Shown one piece after another: positions 33,501 to 45,857 of a DNA stretch of 64,000 bases. Each line of letters opens with the position of its first letter. The first letter of the stretch is position 1. This stretch comes from Hydractinia symbiolongicarpus (Eukaryota; Cnidaria; Hydrozoa; Anthoathecata; Hydractiniidae), in the NCBI RefSeq assembly GCF_029227915.1, contig NC_079887.1, forward strand, positions 10,106,001 through 10,170,000, read 5' to 3'. The notes beneath the pieces were generated by a model. The model did no database searches, had not been told where the DNA came from, and was given only the letters and a program-made list of their open reading frames with translations. Made by a program: the position numbers and the translations under genes.

Positions 33501-36500
33501 TAGTCCGGTGTCCAATCAATCTCTCATTTATTTCTTCATTTTAGTGTTGTTTCAAAGATCTCACAAGCTGTTTAAAGGTAGCTGGTACAAACAAAACAGG
33601 TGTTAGAATTTGTAAACTTCAAATGTTTGGGTGTACGTTGCGCCATGGAAAATATTTACAACAGTCTTCGCCAAAATCAGCTTGGTTGGGCGATGCTCCG
33701 CGTGCTATACAGGTAAAGTATGTGTTTTTCAAAACATAATAGAATAACTATTCATTTGTCTATTGAAAATTCGCTATTTGCAGCTAACATCTTTAACTCA
33801 CAGACAGATCTGTGGTTACCATAAGTGGAAATACTATAAGTTGGAATACCATAAGTTGGAAACGCCACGAAGTAGCAACTAGCAGCTCGTGCGTATTGAC
33901 GTGTGGCCTTGTGGTTATGGAGTTCGCTTCGTAATCACAATATCCGTGATTTAGTCCACAGCGCGTACATGTTTAGCAAGCTTTACCACAGTTACGGGTC
34001 AAGCCATGCCATGTGAGGAAAATTGGATAGGCAATGCCGATGCAAATGTATGCATTAGGAACACACGATCCACAATAATAACATTGTTTCAACACTGAAG
34101 GGGCTATACCCAGTATAAATATTCGGAAGAAGAATAATAATTTTTACTGCTCATATATTTACTTTCTGTTATACTACACTTATCTCACCAAACAGCCTCA
34201 TTCCGAGGACCTTTTGGTATCAGGAATAGAGAATGTAAAAAGGACCCTGGAAACGATGTTGCTCATCAAAGTGAGAATTTCTTCCCTAATGTCTCTAACG
34301 TGTATCCAAAAGGTTAGCATTATTTTGTTCTGTGGAGATGTTTGCGACATTTTCTTGTACTATACTTTCCAGGTAGCAGTTACAAATCATGTCAAGTGTT
34401 ACACGAAACTCAACGAATATTGTTGCACGTTAGAATATCACAAAGAAGTTGAGGTTATGTTGGTTAGGGTAAGTTATCTTAGGTGAAGTCTGGTGCGAGT
34501 TTGTTCGACGAATGTGGACTGGTGTATACTTCGTTCTCAGGCCTCTTACTAATTGCTGAAGTATTTGGTATTATCTCTGGTAACTTAACTTAAAATGACG
34601 TAAATTGAAAGCTTCTTGCATAGTTCCACGTCTTTTCGTTTTGCCCTACCAAATTGGTAAAAAGGGAAATAAAACCGTGGGAACGAGTTTGTGTCATATG
34701 GAAGTAGGTCGGCGCGAGTTTATGTTATGTTTACACAACTAAATAAATAAAATCACTATTTTAACTTCCAGTCCAGCGTTGCTAGCTTTTCTCATTTTGT
34801 CCATGTATCATTTAAATAATCTCTTGTTTTTCTTCTTCAACTTAGGATTGTTTTCATAAATTGCTTCATTGCCGACGTGAAGGAAGCACCGATGAATTTT
34901 GTAAAAATGCTTGGAATAAGTGCTTCGAGCCAGATTGCACGCGATGCACAGAATGTAATAGAGCCTACTACAGCAAAGTACCATTACTATTCCGAACACA
35001 TGATCTACAGAATGTGCAGGTAACAAAATAATCATGCCCTAACCACGTCAGACCCGGTTCTCGTACGGCGGTAATACATTAGGAACGGAAGTTTCGGACG
35101 GAAAAACTTTTGGATTTTTTTTATCCAAAAATTTTTCCGTCCGAAATTTGTGTCTGCTGAAAGTTTTTTGTCCGGAAATTTTGGTTTCTCTAATTTTTTA
35201 AACTGTTATTTTCGTTATTTTCGCACTTTGCTGAGGCTCTATCTATAAAGTTGAATCCTGAAGATCTTGATTAAATATATGTACACTACCTACAAATGCT
35301 TCTAGCCTTCTCCTTGTGTCATTTCCCGTAATCATTAATTTTAAAATTGTGTCCGAAAGTTTTTCCGCCGAAACATTATTCACCAAAAAATTTAGTTCTT
35401 AATATAACCACCATTCGTGGTTAAATTTTATAGTAAACAAACTAGTTGTTATCACAGTTATTGTAAATCATCAAAAACACTTACAACTCGAATATTAGCT
35501 AGGAATTATTCTTTTTCTTTCAGATTTTAGACATTTTTTCTGTGTTTTGAACCTAAGGTAATAAAGATTGATTATTTTTTAGGCATGTGATGGAAAAAGT
35601 GACATCAATCAATTTATACAGTGCGTGTTGGACCTTCGCTTGGCTGATCTCCCTTCACCTAATGACAGAAAAAAGGTATCTATCTTTAGCAACTACATCA
35701 TAAGTAGAGAAGGACATATCACTTTACTTTTACAAACAAAAATTTACGAAATAGTAAATTAAAACTTCAATAACAATGTTCTCCCTACATAGAGGTTCTC
35801 ATTTGCTTTATGGAACTGTTGTTGACACGGCAAGTAACAATCAAATACACGCTCTTCTTAATAAGCAACAGATAATTTCTATCTTTGGGCTTGATATTAG
35901 TTGACTGTTGACATCCATCATTTGCTTATTAATGTATTATAGATTTGTTGTTTGTACGTTGCTTTGTTTTTATGATAGATTTAAGGCTCATGTTGCTTTC
36001 AGAAAGGCGTTAGTAAGAAACAGCTCTTTAACAATAATACAAAACATTTGAAGAGAAACAGTAGAACTAAGGTGACACCACATCTTAAAATGAGAAGAAT
36101 ACGTTGTGGGTAATACTTCCTTGTTAAAAAAATCTCATACGACATAAATATATGTTTTCGTGACATGCACAGTGTTACTAGGTAGCCCCTCTATAACCGG
36201 TCCCCTTTTATTGACGAAACATTTATGGAATGTTGACACAAAAAAACAAAAACGTCTAGTAATAGCAATACGAAAAGTTTGAATTTCCCCCCAAAAATAA
36301 AAAGATTTAGGGTGGTGTCAATCAGTTTTGCTTCTTGAAAAAAGTATATCCCCGCGTATTTTATTCTGTACTAAAGTTCGCGCATCAACGATCTCTGCGC
36401 GACCGCTGACCACTGAATGATAAATTTACTTTGCTATTAATAATTTTTTAGGAGTGTTTCGAAATCTTACGCAAAAGCAAGTTGGACGTGAAGAAAGCTA

Positions 36501-36598
36501 TTGCCAATTACCAAACTTGTGTCGGATCAAACTCGAGAGCAAGTAGTCCAAAAGTTGATTGTCTGAAGATAAAGCATACAGTCAGAAGTGGCAGATAA
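30572..36598 (+). CDS. Secreted cysteine-rich repeat protein, family not recognised
   Basis: The nine exons are 30572-30661, 32211-32360, 33545-33712, 34196-34270, 34373-34468, 34846-35019, 35583-35675, 36003-36071 and 36452-36598, giving 353 residues. Every exon is a multiple of three and every intron is phase 0. Exon 1 encodes a clear signal peptide (MMMTKIFLTLLVICWVGICS). Exons 2, 3 and 6 repeat a unit C-x6-C-x9 to 13-C-x6-C (CEREFFKC...CRSTFITC; CFKDLTSC...CKLQMFGC; CFHKLLHC...CKNAWNKC). Exons 5, 7 and 9 keep partial versions. This suggests paired helices joined by disulphides, arising by exon duplication. I do not recognise the family and assign no function. Exon 4 (no Cys) and the donor chosen for exon 8 (36071) are the least certain parts. 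AATAAA at 36743 may be the poly(A) signal. Confidence 0.75.
32785..32895. repeat. 19-bp minisatellite in intron 2 of the secreted-protein gene
   Basis: About six head-to-tail copies of GCGTTGACGCTTGGAGAAG with few substitutions. The minus-strand frame that reads PSPSVNAFSK repeatedly is a translation of this array. Confidence 0.85.
33900..34125 (+). mobile_element. Degraded copy of the tRNA-derived SINE
   Basis: GTGGCCTTGTGGTTATGG at the left recalls the A-box region. ACGGGTCAAGCCATGCCATG followed by TGAGGAAAATTGG matches the body of the copy at 22522-22872. The B box is decayed (GATTTAGTCC). It lies in intron 3 of the secreted-protein gene. Confidence 0.7.
35092..35146. repeat. Inverted repeat with 24-bp arms
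   Basis: TTTCGGACGGAAAAACTTTT-GGAT at the left and its reverse complement at 35123-35146 differ at one position and are separated by seven T. Related words (GTCCGAAAGTTTTTCCG) recur at about 35351. This suggests a small dispersed inverted-repeat element within an intron of the secreted-protein gene. Confidence 0.75.
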
Positions 36599-38215
36599 AT
36601 TTCCTGCGGTTCCGTCTATAACTGTTCTTTCTTTAAATATACACATTTTACAACTTGACGTGATAGGACGCCAAATCAGTTTAAATCACAATAGCTTTCA
36701 ATTTAAAAGTTAATACTGTGAAAATGATTATATAAAAAATTTAATAAATTCTAATTTTTACTCGATAAGTCTTTTTCTTACCCATTGCATTCATCAATAC
36801 TTCTAAAGACAACACGGGGCGTGTCTACACAGTATTTACTTAAAATAGCCTTTTCATTTCTTATTGGTACTACAATGAGTGTCCCGTAAAGGGGGTGAAG
36901 GGGGTCCTAGTTCTATCTGCGATATTCATAAGACACGAGTTTATCGTTATCGTCTCTATATATTCTAACATCAAATATTTTGTACAAGTAAAGTATAGGA
37001 TGATCTTCATCGTAGATGTTCTGTATGTCGTAACACCATCATATTTGAAACTTCCACTTGAGCTACGAAAACCGTGCAACCACTCGATCAACTAGACAAT
37101 CAATCCCATTTTCATGCTGACTACCAAGCAGAAAGGAGTTTTCCTTTTGCACTAAAGGCTTACGTTTTATCACAAAGCCATCATTCAGTCAGTATCGCGG
37201 GAAATAATTTTGTTAATCGAGTTGTTGTTAATTTTACTAAAAATTATTGGAAAACTCGCTATTCGCAAAAATGAATTTCCGCGAAATTTGGATATTTTTA
37301 AAAACCGATTTCACAATGCCTCTTTTGTTCGTCCCAGGTCCTCTTAAACATTTGCCAATAACCATAAATCTTGGGTTACACATTGGTTTGTCATAAAATT
37401 AAGGTTTAAGGCGAATTTCTGCCAACATAATTCTTGACTCGGAACGTGCATCTTTTTGCGCATGCGAGAAGACATTTTTGAACACTGATACTTATCAAAT
37501 TAATTTTTTGACGCTGAACGAAGGAAACATAAATCTTGAAAATAAAACAAACAAAAGAAAACACGAATCGTTGAAACTTTGAGTGTGAATTAAACTTTCG
37601 CCCGTGAGAAAAAATATAAGCGCTTACGATACCATCTTTAATGTAAAGAAAAGATGGTATCGTTTCCGGAATATTTATTGGCTGTTTAAAAAGCGCTTGG
37701 AGGTCGACCCGCCCCAATAACTGACAAATTAAATGCGTTGCAAGTAGAAAGCAAATTTTGCTGCGCTTGTCAACGTACAAAACACTTGAAAATGGCGGCC
37801 AAAAAGCTTCAATGATCGACAGTCGTAAGACTATTGTAAGACTGTAGCCATGACAACTGCTGTTGACACAATCAATAAATCAATTGAATCAAGAAGGGGA
37901 CATATCAACAATAAAACATTTTTGTACGCACACAAAATGGTCCGCAGAATAAACTACTTTAGATTTCTTTCAAATTCTTTTCACATAGAAATAAAATTAT
38001 TTTTTATCAATAAATACATCTTCTGTCACCTATCGCATCACATGTCTATTCTTCGTAAGCATAAAATGACTAACGTCTCAGCTGGTTTCAACACAGCAAA
38101 AACACACGCGAATGTTTTCTTAATGAATCAAAGAGTTGAGACTTGAAGTTAATTCAGATAAAAAATTGTCATTAGTCGTTGTTGTGTGGGGCGTTCCATC
38201 AAATCAATCAATCTT
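36599..38215. other. Intergenic stretch between the secreted-protein gene and CDK2AP
   Basis: The left part holds the 3' end of the secreted-protein gene (AATAAA at 36743-36748). The right part, up to 38215, should include the 3' untranslated region of CDK2AP on the minus strand. Two overlapping frames of 98 and 124 residues (37850-38146 plus, 37406-37780 minus) are unrecognised and have no supporting splice partners. Confidence 0.4.
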
Positions 38216-41200
38216 CTATTGTCTTGCACTCTTCTCCACTTCTGCTAAACATTCTCGCACTAAGGCTCGAGCATGCATGATACCTAAATAGAAAAAAACA
38301 ATGATTGTGTAAACAATTGTGTGTTAAAACTAAAAACCATATTTTAAAACAACACGCTGCTTCTGGATAAACCCCTCTCCTTTTTAACAACGCACCAAAA
38401 TGCGATGAAATTACTTGATTTAATATTTTAAGCTTGCCAATATGAAAACAAAGTGGACCAAAAAAACATGTCGTGTTAAAAATTGGAGAATGGCAAAGTA
38501 AAGCTAACGGTTATAATTTTATTAAAAACTTTGTTTTTGGTAGATTTTATGTGGAAAATTATACAACTTAATATTTCGAGGATGTTCTGCACGTACTTAT
38601 TATTTTCATGTGGTTTATCTAATGTTTGTGTGCGATGTGATATCATATGATACAATCATAAAACATTTCCAGGGAGATTTTTAGTATCCATACAAGTGTT
38701 GAAGGCGTGCTTTTAAGCGTGCTGTATAAGGTAACTTTTTAAAATTTGGTCATTTGCATGTTGTATCAATAACACTCCTTATCACCTTGAGTGCGGGTAC
38801 GTGCCTCTTTACAAAAATGTCATATCACCCACAAAGAAGAATTTTCTGCAACTTTGTAGGTTTTTATTAAAAAGGTAAATCAAAAAATCACGGAACAAGA
38901 AGCATGCAGTTACTTGTCAATGTAAACACCCATCAGAAGTCCTTTAACCCCTTTAGGGCTTTACGGCGAAAAAAGTTATAGCCTGACGCGATCTCCAACT
39001 ATTATTTACCATAAAGGGTCCCCCACCAATAATTCCCGACAATTCTGGTCCCCTAAATGTAGCAATTTGTAATTATTCACCCCCCAATAGTATTGAAGGT
39101 TGGATGAACCGCACATTCTAATAAGTATGAGTAGCTTTTTAGGGTTATGATTTGAGGTGGATACAATTACCTATTATTCTGCATGGAAGTTGTCTGGAGG
39201 GAAGGTGGGGGATACAAGGTATATTTCTAAGGGAAATTGCCCAGGACGGTGGGGGTAATAACACAGGGAGAATTTTTCAGTCATATATTTAGCGTTTCAA
39301 AAACCCGTGTAGAAAGATCAGATTTTTAAGCTGCAAAATAATTTTACTGATAAACTCGATGTACGCTCTCTAACAGACAAAGCTTATAGGTTAAAGGAAC
39401 AAATAGAAAACTAGCAGCATTGGAATAAAACAAATAAAAATTATACGGAAATAACAAGACTTTCTTGCAATCAAACAATACCACTTTCACTTTTTACTAA
39501 GTTAGGCCCATCATGAATAATTTAAAATTGATGAAAAAGCAACAAATAATTCATAAATGAAGATGAATTTAATAGAAAAATAATTAGAGTAGTTAAAAAA
39601 TTTCCCTTATTTAAAAAAGTTGGAGTTACCTTTCTTTAATCTCTCTTGTGCCATCTTACTTCCAGCATAAGTTGGTTTTATTTCACGTCCCAAATCTTCA
39701 ATGACATTCAGTAATTCACCGTATTTGCTTTGGTAAGACATAGATGACGAGAGCATACCAGCTGGAGGTCTAACATCTGTAAATAAAATTCCAAAAACCA
39801 TTGATTAAAATAAAAGGATAGCATGGAAGGAAATAAAGGGTAACATGAAAGACTATATTGCAGCATTTTAATCTTAAATCTTTTAACGTAAAAGCAAAAA
39901 AATGCTAATAGGTAGGCATTTGCATCGGTATGTGCCAACGTAAATTAAACGGGGTATTGTTTGTTCTGAAATGCCTGCAACTTTTTCTTACAATCTTCAC
40001 CCTATTTGGCATAAGTATTTCCAACATATTATGACCAGGGGGCGCTGAATCTGTCCACTCCCTCAACCTCCATAACTTTTGATCGACTTCTTCAAATTAA
40101 TCTTATAGTACGTCATAAATGGAACATAATGACAGCAATAATTTTTTGCTTATGTCAGCATTTTTTAGCGAATATTAGAGAGAATTTTAACACCCTGTTA
40201 ATGATAGCCAAATAAAACTTATTTAATATATTTTCCAGTTTTTAAATTATTTGCATGAAAAACTCCAAAAACTGCCTGAAAATCCAATTTAAAAAATATA
40301 CAAGAAAGCCTGTCGGTTTGAACAAATCTTCTCACAACTTTTGAAACAAGAAAGTTTTCAACTGTCTAAGCTTTTGTGCAAATGTTCTATCATAAGGGGT
40401 AGCAGCAGTACTTGCATATAGAGGGTGATGTCACATTAAAAAAAACGCTGTAAAGTACTTTTAGAATAACAAAGATAATAATATTTTCTTTTTCTTTCAA
40501 AAAATTATTTTCAGAAACCATGAATAGAAAAAGAAAATACCCAATTGACATTTCCCTGGGTTTAGCAAAAAAGGAATCAGCTGAAACGTCCTAATTTCGT
40601 GATTCACGTCTTAATTCTGTGATGTGTTTTTTCCAATGTGAGATGCACTGGAATTATTGCCAAAGTCTATTTTACTAATGATCTAATAAGGATTTTATAC
40701 GCTAGAGCTGTTTGTTTGTTTGTTTGTTCGGTACACATGCTAGGCTCTATACTAAATAATAAAAAAGCAGCTATGCAGGTTACTTCACTTCGATTTAAAA
40801 AATCTCAATAACATAACTTGTGTTTACAATTATATATATATATAATTGATGTCAACACTGTGGGGTGAAGAATCATCTGAAATGACAAATTTTAAGATGT
40901 TTCTATCATCATAATGAAGATACAAAACCATTTGCAACACTGGTATAAACTTTAAACTTTATAGAATAAAAGAATAGAATAAAAGTCCGCAGAATGAATT
41001 TCCAAAATGCAAATGATTTAGCTAGCTAGCTAGCTATAAGTTCTTTAAATGATGCAATCAAAATGACTCAAAAAAAGCTTCAAGATGATATGAAATCAAT
41101 GTAAAACCATAGTTGAAAGACTAAGATAAGGACTAAATACATATACATGAAAATCCACAACAAGTAACAAGTAACCAGTGTACAACAAGTAACACATGTC

Positions 41201-42219
41201 ATGTGCAATAAGACTCAAAGTGGCAGAAAAAATCAGCCAAACTTTTCTACGGAAAGCAAAAGAAGCGCCTTTTGGGCAAAAATAAAGAAACAGCATGTCA
41301 TCAAACAACTTTTCGTTCCTGAAGTTGCGTTTCAAACACTCTAAGGTGTGAGTCAATAACTACAGGAATATGAAATAGGTTTATCTTAAACTAAACTTGA
41401 CTACACTATAATAAATACAACATTATGAGTACTAGATATTAAAACATTCTTTTGAAAATCAATGTCGACCCGCCTTATAAATAAAAATTTTAACGCCTCG
41501 GCTAGTTTTTTATGTAATCTCACACCTGAATTGGCTCTGCGTAAAAGATTCACCAATGTGTTTATTTTTTTCAGGAGAAGAAGGAAGGCTAAACCAAACA
41601 CACATTCCTGAAGATTGTGTGAATTAGGAAATCAGGTTATTCATTTTTCCAAACTTCATAGAATGATTTAAAATGAAGAAATAAATCTGATTTTTTTATT
41701 ATAAGGATTTCATAGAATTTTAACTGGAAGTTTCAGGTAGAGGCTCATGGGGCCTGAAAATTCTTAAAAATCAAGGCCATGGACCATAGCAAGAAAGGTT
41801 GAACCGAATTGGTAGAAATAAACAAATTATTTGCAAAAGAAATCAAATTTGTGAATTATATCTTATATCTTATGCCATTAAATTCTTTGTTGTTCCTTCA
41901 AAAATAACTTTTTTTTAAAAGCTATGCTAGACAAATACTAATTTTACTAAATTATTGAATTTTCAGCTTCTGAAAAAATAATTTAAAAAGTTGTTTCAGC
42001 TAGAGAATGACGGATATTTATTTACTGATAACGTATTTATTAGCCACCAAAATCATACTTACTTTGTGGAGGAGGCGGAGGTAGTGTTGATGAGGCAGGT
42101 CTTGTGACTTGTGCAGGTGTAGCATAATGAACAGGAGATGCTGTACGTTGGTGTCCTTGTAACATGGGTTTGTAAGTTAATGGCACGTTCTGTAACACTA
42201 TATTTTGTTCGGTTGACAT
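38216..42219 (-). CDS. CDK2AP1: CDK2-associated protein 1/2 (DOC-1), NuRD subunit
   Basis: The minus-strand exons 42219-42063, 39776-39630 and 38283-38216 join in phase to 123 residues, against 115 and 126 for human CDK2AP1 and CDK2AP2. The conserved C-terminal domain is unmistakable: QSKYGELLNVIEDLGREIKP, then TYAGSKMAQERLKKG, then across the last junction IMHARALVRECLAEVEKSAR. The N-terminal exon is Pro/Gln-rich and disordered (MSTEQNIVLQ ... STLPPPPPQ), as in the family. Vertebrate members bind CDK2 and are small stoichiometric subunits of the NuRD chromatin-remodelling complex. Invertebrates usually have one gene, so the symbol means the CDK2AP1/2 ancestor. Introns of 1.3 and 2.3 kb carry dispersed repeats only. 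Confidence 0.95.
41685..41800. repeat. Copy of a dispersed repeat (ATAAGGATTTCATAGA family)
   Basis: ATTATAAGGATTTCATAGA and the following 100 bases resemble the segments at 51655-51800 and, inverted, at 53040-53180. It lies in CDK2AP intron 1. No coding capacity. Confidence 0.5.
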
Positions 42220-42836
42220 TGCTTTCTAAACCATATGGAACAACAAGTATAATATATACATAATAAATATTTAAATAATAGTAATGAACACTACTGCTAA
42301 CGAGAATAATACATGCAAGTATGATACAATTTTTTTAGAGATAGTCTTAAATTACCTCTCCTTGGCATGCATAAACATTGTTTTAAATGTTGGTAATTCT
42401 TATTTTTTCTAAATTTATTTATTGTTCAGGTATGGGAGCTATCAGTTGCAAAACAAAATATATATTGCTGATGTGAAACCTATGTTTGCCAATGTGAGGT
42501 GGGTAAATGGCATTTCACATTGGCAGTTTTTGTAGATGTGAAATAAATTAAATTAGAAAGGCTGAAATTGATATGAACAGTCATCAGAGAAATTCATGCC
42601 CAACTAACCAATAAATGCATACTGATTAACTTTTTACACTATAACATTTTTCCTGTTGTGTGGGTTTTTTATTAAAAGAACTCTGCAGGAAGTAAAAATG
42701 TTATGACACAACCATTTTGACTGAACTGACAGAATGGGGCCATCAAGATAATGAAATTAATAACAACAAAAAGACTTATGCTTTCAAAAATCTGTAGGAA
42801 AAGAAACTATGATGTAACCTACCTGAGCCTTAAAGC

Positions 42837-43826
42837 TTGGTTTGCACTAGTGGTTTAAGTGAGTTTGGTGGGTATGAAGTTAAATGAGTTTAAATTTGAA
42901 CTTTAACTTGTGTATATGCACTATAAGTTAAAACTATTTTAATCTTAAATCAGTTAAAAAACAGAGTAGCACAAAACTGGTTTTAGGCTACACTGATTTT
43001 TATTAAAAGAAGGATCTCAGAGCTTTCAATAATCGAGTGTAAAAGAAAACATCACCAGTTTCATCAGTTAAATATATTGACGACATTTCTGCTGTATTAT
43101 CAAGTCATTTACAAATACTATTACGTAAAAGATTATTTAATCATTACGATTGTACGATACAATTATCATACGACATATTAATCAGCAAATATTAATAACA
43201 GAAAAGTAGCAATATTTCTATTCAAAGCAGGTTTATCCCTATGGATTAATTAACTCTCCTTCAGTTCTAGATCGTAATTGTTCCTACCGATGGAGAGTAT
43301 CGAGAGGCCTAGAATGATAGTATAAAACATATTAGGATGGGGCTAAAAAATAAAGACCTTGGTCGTTTTTCTGGTTCAAGCTGAGATCCCCATGTGTTCA
43401 TGGGCTCTTACTTTCAAATGTCAAGAATATTTTTTTTAAAGGAGTCCAGAGTCTCAGTGATATATTCCCCAGAAAAGGCCATACAATAATAAGTATACGG
43501 CCGAAACGTCGTCAATATATTTAATTGATGAAACTGGTGATGTTTTCTTTTACAGTCAATTATATCTATACAAACCAACATCTTTTAATAATCCTTCCAT
43601 AAACTCTACAATATTTTTCTTTATGATTTACAAATATCTGAAGAAAGACTTTTTACATCATCTGTTGACATTTTTAAAAATATTTTCTTTTGTCAAATTA
43701 TTTGAGGCATTGTCAGTATCTTTGAATTTATGCCGCAAATTTTAAACTCATACACACTAGGATTTTAATTTTAAAACAACCAGATAAATCGAGTTAAACT
43801 TACTTAAAACCCTAGTGTGAACTAAG
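42837..43826. mobile_element. Inverted-repeat element of about 990 bp containing a second inverted pair
   Basis: The outer ends, 42837-42867 (CTTGGTTTGCACTAG...) and 43796-43826, are reverse complements at about 25 of 31 positions. Inside lies a second pair, 43038-43089 and 43503-43554, matching at 50 of 52 positions. The outer ends suggest a non-autonomous DNA element. The inner pair carries a hammerhead-like motif and looks like retroelement tails in opposite orientation, inserted into the first. No transposase is present. Confidence 0.6.
43459..43525 (+). ncRNA. Hammerhead-ribozyme-like motif (Penelope-type retroelement tail)
   Basis: The order is a stem-I strand (GATATATT), a CAGAAAA segment where CUGANGA is expected, a stem-II hairpin (GGCCATAC ... 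GTATACGGCC), the invariant GAAAC, then GTCGTC and the second stem-I strand (AATATATT). This is the plan of hammerheads described in Penelope-like elements. The first core box is not canonical, so this copy is probably inactive. Confidence 0.45.
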
Positions 43827-45225
43827 TGTTATAGTTCAATATACATGAAAAATGAAAAAAACAGACATAAAAAGTAAAAGAATTTAAATTAGGTACTGTA
43901 CCTAAAGTAACAAGCTATAGACCACCTTGTGAGTACTATGTCACATAATTTCATAAACATGTGCGCGCAACTTGGTAGGTAAACAAACGTTATTTACAAA
44001 AGCTTTACAGCAAAACAGAAAAAATTCCCAGACCATTTTGAAAGGTCAAACTAAATGCATACCATTTATCTGTGGCCTTGTTCAAAAAAACGTTTATTCC
44101 ACGTTAACGATCTGAACAAATTATCCTTTGTTAAATCTTAGGTTTGTACTAATGTTATTTAGATGCCACAAGCATACTTTAACTTAATAGCACAACTTAA
44201 AAAATCTTGCCTTATTAAAATTTCTCGCACAGTTACAAACAAAATTAGTGCTCAGTGTGAATATATATTTCAATTTTGGCCTAAAATGCATATTTAGGTG
44301 AAAAAACATTTACTGTCACCAATTTTGTTCAAGCCAGGTCCAATGCTTCATGCAACACAAAGTAAGTAAACATTACAATCTTATGACGACACAGAGGAGT
44401 CTATTTAAATATTTCACTCTCTTTCAGTATGATTTACCAACATATTTCTCTTTGTTATTAAGAATATTTTTAGGGAAAGTAAACATAATTTTTAAATTAC
44501 AATATCTTCTTACCATTAATTTGATATATAAATATTTTAAAAGAACTCAACTTTCTCTATAGGCTGGAATAAGTATTTTGTATGAAAATGAATAATACAA
44601 GGATTTTTAAGGAGGGAAAAATTTGACAAAGACAGACAAAAATTTGAAGCTTCTTTATATCTGAGGTCTGTTTTACAAAGTTTTTTTTATATATATTTTA
44701 TCTAGAAGTTTTGTATAAATTTGCTTTTTGTTATTCATATTTTTTATAACTTACATCATAGCTTTCATCAGCGCTATAGGAAACCAAAAAAAAAAAAATC
44801 AATTTTAAACCATGCAGAAGTTACCTGGTTAAGTAAAAAAACTTCAAATGTAGGCACTACTTTACAAAAAAATAAACACAAAAAAAAAGAGCTTAACAAT
44901 TTTTAAATGATAAATAACTTGTGGCATAACTCTGCTAAAATCACCATTGTGAATCTCACTTTAAGTGCGCTGCTTGCAGTCTTATTTTATGATAATGATA
45001 AGAACTTCATTTTTTCCTTTTTGTACCATTTATAAATAAAAAATGTTTACCTATTTAAGGTTATTACATATATTGCAGCAGTCTCTAAATTAAAGCATTT
45101 AAAAAAATAGCTTTTTGAAATTAAGGCAAGTAAAACTAAAATCTACAATATTTTTACACAAACATGTTCAAATAATGAACAATTCTCTGTATTTAAAAAA
45201 AATTTTTAATGGTGAAAAAACATAC

Positions 45226-45857
45226 AGAAAGATAACCATCTGACTCAGCATGATTAAAGACAGTTGGTGCCCAGTCAACATTTTCTGGGTCATCTGATCT
45301 TTTACCTAAAAAGAGAAAACATGTTTTATTTACAATATACAGTTAACAAACAACTAACAATTAATAACAAAATTAAAAGTTAAATTACTCATTAGAGTGT
45401 AAATATGCCTTTTTTATTTTTATAAACATTGGTTCTTGAGAGTTTTATAGTTGAAGGCATACCATGGTTGACACCATGACACAGATGAAATAAAACAAAA
45501 AATGCCATTGTACTCTTTTTCAGATTGAACAATACTTCCAATTTTGTTGACTATTGCAAAAAAATATTAGGCATTCCTTACTTAAATTAGACTTTAATAC
45601 ACTGCTAATCAGCAGGTCAAATTAATAGTTTCCCCAGACAGTTAAATACCTGACACAAAATGGGCACCACATATTCTTTCCTTGGATATCATTTCGGGTG
45701 TCCAGGAGTCCCAATCTTTCCGGTTGATAGCACGAATCCAATCTCTGCGTCTTCGTGCTTCAAAAGGAGTTTTTCTAGCTGGAATTTTGTAAAAAGAAAG
45801 GTCTACGTCCTTCGAGTGCTTATTTGTACAGCCCACAGCACAGCAACTTGTTGGCAT
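45226..45857 (-). CDS. THAP-domain zinc-finger protein, 5' part
   Basis: Exon 1 (45857-45650) encodes a complete THAP-type C2CH zinc finger from the first Met: MPTSCCAVGCTNKH, FYKIPA, RRDWIRAINRKDW, then ERICGAHF. The spacing of the two N-terminal Cys and the C-x2-H near the end fits the family. Exon 2 (45305-about 45226) continues in phase with GKRSDDPENVDWAPTVFN, the usual short block just after a THAP domain (HF..G..S.DP....DWVPT). THAP proteins bind DNA in a sequence-specific way and include transcription factors and P-element transposases. The rest is not found: after SDGYLS there is a GTATGT donor but no downstream exon I can defend. I therefore cannot say whether this is a host regulator or a transposon gene. 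Confidence 0.8.

Larger units (their letters stand above)
42220..45225. other. Intergenic stretch with a nested inverted-repeat element
   Basis: Apart from the 42837-43826 element this is AT-rich DNA without a recognisable gene. Missing 3' exons of the THAP gene may lie between about 43900 and 45225 on the minus strand. I looked for an in-phase continuation and found none I would trust. Confidence 0.4.

Noticed and set aside
37406-38146. Unrecognised frames of 124 (minus) and 98 (plus) residues
   Set aside because: They have no domain, signal peptide or splice partner, and they lie in the 3' flanks of two convergent genes.
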